Source: a bacterium
Lineage (GTDB): Bacteria > Zhuqueibacterota > QNDG01 > JAGLOF01
Reading direction: 5' to 3'
DNA: 64,000 nucleotides
NCBI GenBank assembly: GCA_023139105.1
Contig: JAGLOF010000058.1
Span: 1-64,000, forward strand
Shown here piece after piece: positions 61,932-64,000 of this stretch. The position numbers and the translations under genes are program-made. Position 1 is the first letter of the stretch, and the number at the start of each line of letters is the position of its first letter. The notes below the pieces were generated by a model, which saw only the letters and a list, made by a program, of their open reading frames with translations, made no database searches and was not told where the DNA came from.

Positions 61932-63833
61932 ATGAAATCACTAATTCATACTATCTTATCATTTTTATCATTACTGAATGTTTTGATTATCTTCATTCTC
62001 CCGGAATCAGGAGGATGTCAGTTTACTGGGGATTTTGTGCGCCGGCATGGAGATAGATTGGTTGCAGAAGCAGAGAGCGATGTTGTATGGTTGCGGGGCA
62101 TGGGAGTCAGTAACGGGTCCTTCTATGATGATCAGGATATAACACTGCTGTATGCCAATTTGACAGAGACGGACTATCGTTTAATTGCAGAATCGGGGAT
62201 GAATGTTTTCAGATTCAAAATGAATTACAAAACCTTTGAAGATGATAATCTCCCTTATGTGTATAAACAGGAAGGCTGGGACTGGCTTGACAGGAATATA
62301 GAGCTGGCCGGGAGTACCGGAATCTACCTGATACTGACAATGGCCTACCCCCCGGGCGGCTTTCAGCCAAATGGGTGCGGGCTGGATCTGTGGGAGCGTC
62401 CTGAAAATCAAGCCAGACTCCTTGCATTATGGAAAGCTATTGCTGGACGCTACAGCAATGAACCGATAATAGCAGGTTATGATTTACTGAATGAACCCAC
62501 AACATCACAGTCCTTTGAACAGTGGCAGGAGCTTGCTCAACAGCTGGCTGATACAATCCGTACAGTTGATAAAAATCATCTTCTGGTTGTTGAGTCACTG
62601 GCCGGTGTATGGGGAGAGTGGGAGGTGGATTACCAGAATCCTGAGAATGTATATTTTTTGATTAACGATGATAATGTCATGTATGATTTTCACTACTACT
62701 ACCCCCATGACTATACAGAGTGGTATCGTTACGGAGAAATTCAAAATTATCCTGATTCTGGTGTGATATATCTTCCCGATGATGCTGATTGGGATGATGC
62801 TATCTATAACAGTGCTGCTCTGTCAGCAGGGAATTCTGACTGGCACTACTATGAAGGTGAGTTGTTTCAGGTTACAGATACAACCCTGATAGCTGGCAGC
62901 CCTGCGCTAGTCAGTTTTTATAATACCGGAACAGTGTTCTTTGATGACGTTGTAGTAAAAGAATATAATGAAACGGGGCAATTTATCCGTGATCTTGTAA
63001 ATACGAACATTGCCTCAGATTCCATGTGGTACTACTGGGACACCGGCAGCAGTGCTGTTTTTGCGTTGAGTGATCAAGGGCATAATGATAATCATTCCCT
63101 GGCGATTTCCAGTTCAACAGATTATGCGGGCTGGCGTAGTCTGGATTTGAAGTTTCCTGTATCAGTAAATCATTTCTATTCAATAAACGGCTGGATGAAG
63201 GGTGTCAATGTCAGTGATAATGCCTCTTGCCGGATGAAGATAAAATTCATCAAAAGCCCTTCAGGTAAAGGTCTTATGTTTCGTGACAGAGCTTTCCTTG
63301 AGAGTAAGCTGCGCCTCTGGACTGAATTTGGCAGAGAGAATAATGTGCCGATCAATGTAGGTGAGTACGGTGTTGATCGTGATCTGTTTGATGGGCATGG
63401 CGGGCTGACATGGACGCAGGATATGCTTGAACTTTTTTCTCTGTACGGTGTTCATCATACTTATCATACACTTGAGATCATCAGGCACAATCAGGCAGTC
63501 ATGAATCTCTTTTCAGAGTACTTTAATACAACCGGCATTGAAATAGAATATAAAACAACTCAAAAATCTTATGTATTCCGCTTGAATCAGAATTTCCCCA
63601 ATCCTTTTAATCCGTCAACCGCCATAAACTATACGCTGCATGAGCCTGCTGAAGTGACATTGAGTATCTATAATTTGAATGGCCAGCTGATTGAATGTGT
63701 ACATAAGGGCTTTCTTCCGGCAGGCAGCTATACGCAAATCTGGCTTGCAGATGAATATGCCAGCGGTATTTATTTTTGCCAATTAGTAACTGATTCATCA
63801 TGCAGTACAATCAAACTGCTGCTTCAACGGTAA
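61932..63833 (+). CDS. Secreted GH5-like glycoside hydrolase with T9SS sorting domain
   Basis: About 633 residues; a TTG 21 bp upstream has a better ribosome site and is also possible. Signal peptide (HTILSFLSLLNVLIIFILPE), then a GH5-type barrel: VVWLRGMGVSNGSF, GMNVFRFKMNYKTFED, IIAGYDLLNEPTTSQ (acid/base Glu ~186) and PINVGEYGVDRDLFDG (nucleophile Glu ~476). Between them a ~180-residue beta-rich insert (AGSPALVSFYNTGTVFFDDV, SINGWMKGVNV) looks like a carbohydrate-binding jelly roll. The last ~80 residues are a type A Por/T9SS domain: NFPNPFNPSTAINYTLHEPA, YNLNGQLIECV, GIYFCQLV. It should be exported and anchored outside to cut beta-glucan or mannan. Follows the kinase by 33 bp. Confidence 0.85.
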   Translation: MKSLIHTILSFLSLLNVLIIFILPESGGCQFTGDFVRRHGDRLVAEAESDVVWLRGMGVSNGSFYDDQDITLLYANLTETDYRLIAESGMNVFRFKMNYKTFEDDNLPYVYKQEGWDWLDRNIELAGSTGIYLILTMAYPPGGFQPNGCGLDLWERPENQARLLALWKAIAGRYSNEPIIAGYDLLNEPTTSQSFEQWQELAQQLADTIRTVDKNHLLVVESLAGVWGEWEVDYQNPENVYFLINDDNVMYDFHYYYPHDYTEWYRYGEIQNYPDSGVIYLPDDADWDDAIYNSAALSAGNSDWHYYEGELFQVTDTTLIAGSPALVSFYNTGTVFFDDVVVKEYNETGQFIRDLVNTNIASDSMWYYWDTGSSAVFALSDQGHNDNHSLAISSSTDYAGWRSLDLKFPVSVNHFYSINGWMKGVNVSDNASCRMKIKFIKSPSGKGLMFRDRAFLESKLRLWTEFGRENNVPINVGEYGVDRDLFDGHGGLTWTQDMLELFSLYGVHHTYHTLEIIRHNQAVMNLFSEYFNTTGIEIEYKTTQKSYVFRLNQNFPNPFNPSTAINYTLHEPAEVTLSIYNLNGQLIECVHKGFLPAGSYTQIWLADEYASGIYFCQLVTDSSCSTIKLLLQR

Positions 63834-63855
63834 AAAGACCTGTTCGATTCCGGTG

Positions 63856-63950
63856 TTATTTTCCATCCAGACTGTTTCGCAAAATCTCACGATATATGGT
63901 TGAGCGGTGAGTTCCAAGCCATTCAGCCATCTTAGATTTTGATATCCCTT
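63856..63950 (-). pseudogene. IS30-like transposase N-terminal scrap
   Basis: On the minus strand one frame reads SKMAEWLGTHRSTIYREILR, the helix-turn-helix of IS30-family transposases, then stops within 12 residues. The upstream part is in another phase. A degraded fragment; whether more lies beyond is unclear since the window ends at 64000. Confidence 0.45.
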
Positions 63951-64000
63951 AACTGTCGCATTTATTACTTGAACTCAGGTTTTTCTATTGTAGGTATTGC

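Overview
The window reads as chromosomal DNA of a Gram-negative, mesophilic bacterium of the FCB superphylum (Marinimicrobia / KSB1 / Calditrichota-like; the exact phylum cannot be fixed from this sequence). Pointers are the type IX secretion (Por) sorting domain with the NFPNPFNPST motif at the C-terminus of a secreted glycosidase, outer-membrane and lipoprotein signals, and dispersed intergenic repeats of the kind common in such genomes. The backbone is moderately AT-rich; the accessory regions are clearly more so.

Layout. 1-18.4 kb is backbone: the end of coaX, a GxxExxY protein, a TPM / nucleotidyltransferase-like / LemA group, an SSS symporter and an MFS exporter, a mannoside-degrading pair (GH2 beta-mannosidase, GH92 alpha-mannosidase), a membrane-bound SpoIIE-type phosphatase, an AIM24-like protein, a lone receiver domain, and a run with a hydroxyacid dehydrogenase, yhbY, a flavin reductase and rlmB. 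18.4-24.2 kb is a transition: dispersed repeats, a toxin-antitoxin pair, one attC-like site, a decayed PadR-permease remnant and an intact PadR / FtsX-permease operon behind a large palindrome.

About 24.2-45.7 kb is the main accessory feature: an array of roughly 18 small gene cassettes separated by related attC-like sites. Nearly all genes point the same way, and several cassettes begin and end with complementary 9-14 bp sequences, as expected for integron cassettes. No integrase is visible, so this fits a cluster of attC sites lacking integrase (CALIN). Cargo: three complete toxin-antitoxin pairs plus a fourth toxin/antitoxin-like pair, a putative abortive-infection membrane protein, a RelA/SpoT-domain alarmone synthetase, a large ATPase/TPR protein, a YhcG-type nuclease, a phosphotriesterase-like hydrolase, an NAD-binding protein, several lipoproteins and unknown membrane proteins. 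The last cassettes are decayed, and the array stops against the dinG backbone.

45.9-55.2 kb is backbone again: dinG, guaB, rpsT, a DUF2953/GerW/UVR/dut operon, an outer-membrane protein, rocD and tRNA-Pro(GGG). Downstream of the tRNA (55.4-59.5 kb) lie an AlbA_2 (Schlafen-like) protein and a KAP P-loop NTPase fused to an FGE-type C-lectin-fold domain; the NTPase is interrupted by a one-base frameshift, and its C-terminus resembles the variable region of diversity-generating-retroelement targets, though no reverse transcriptase or template repeat is in the window. 59.9-63.8 kb holds a PAS histidine kinase and a secreted GH5 enzyme with a T9SS tail; an IS30-like transposase scrap sits at the right edge.
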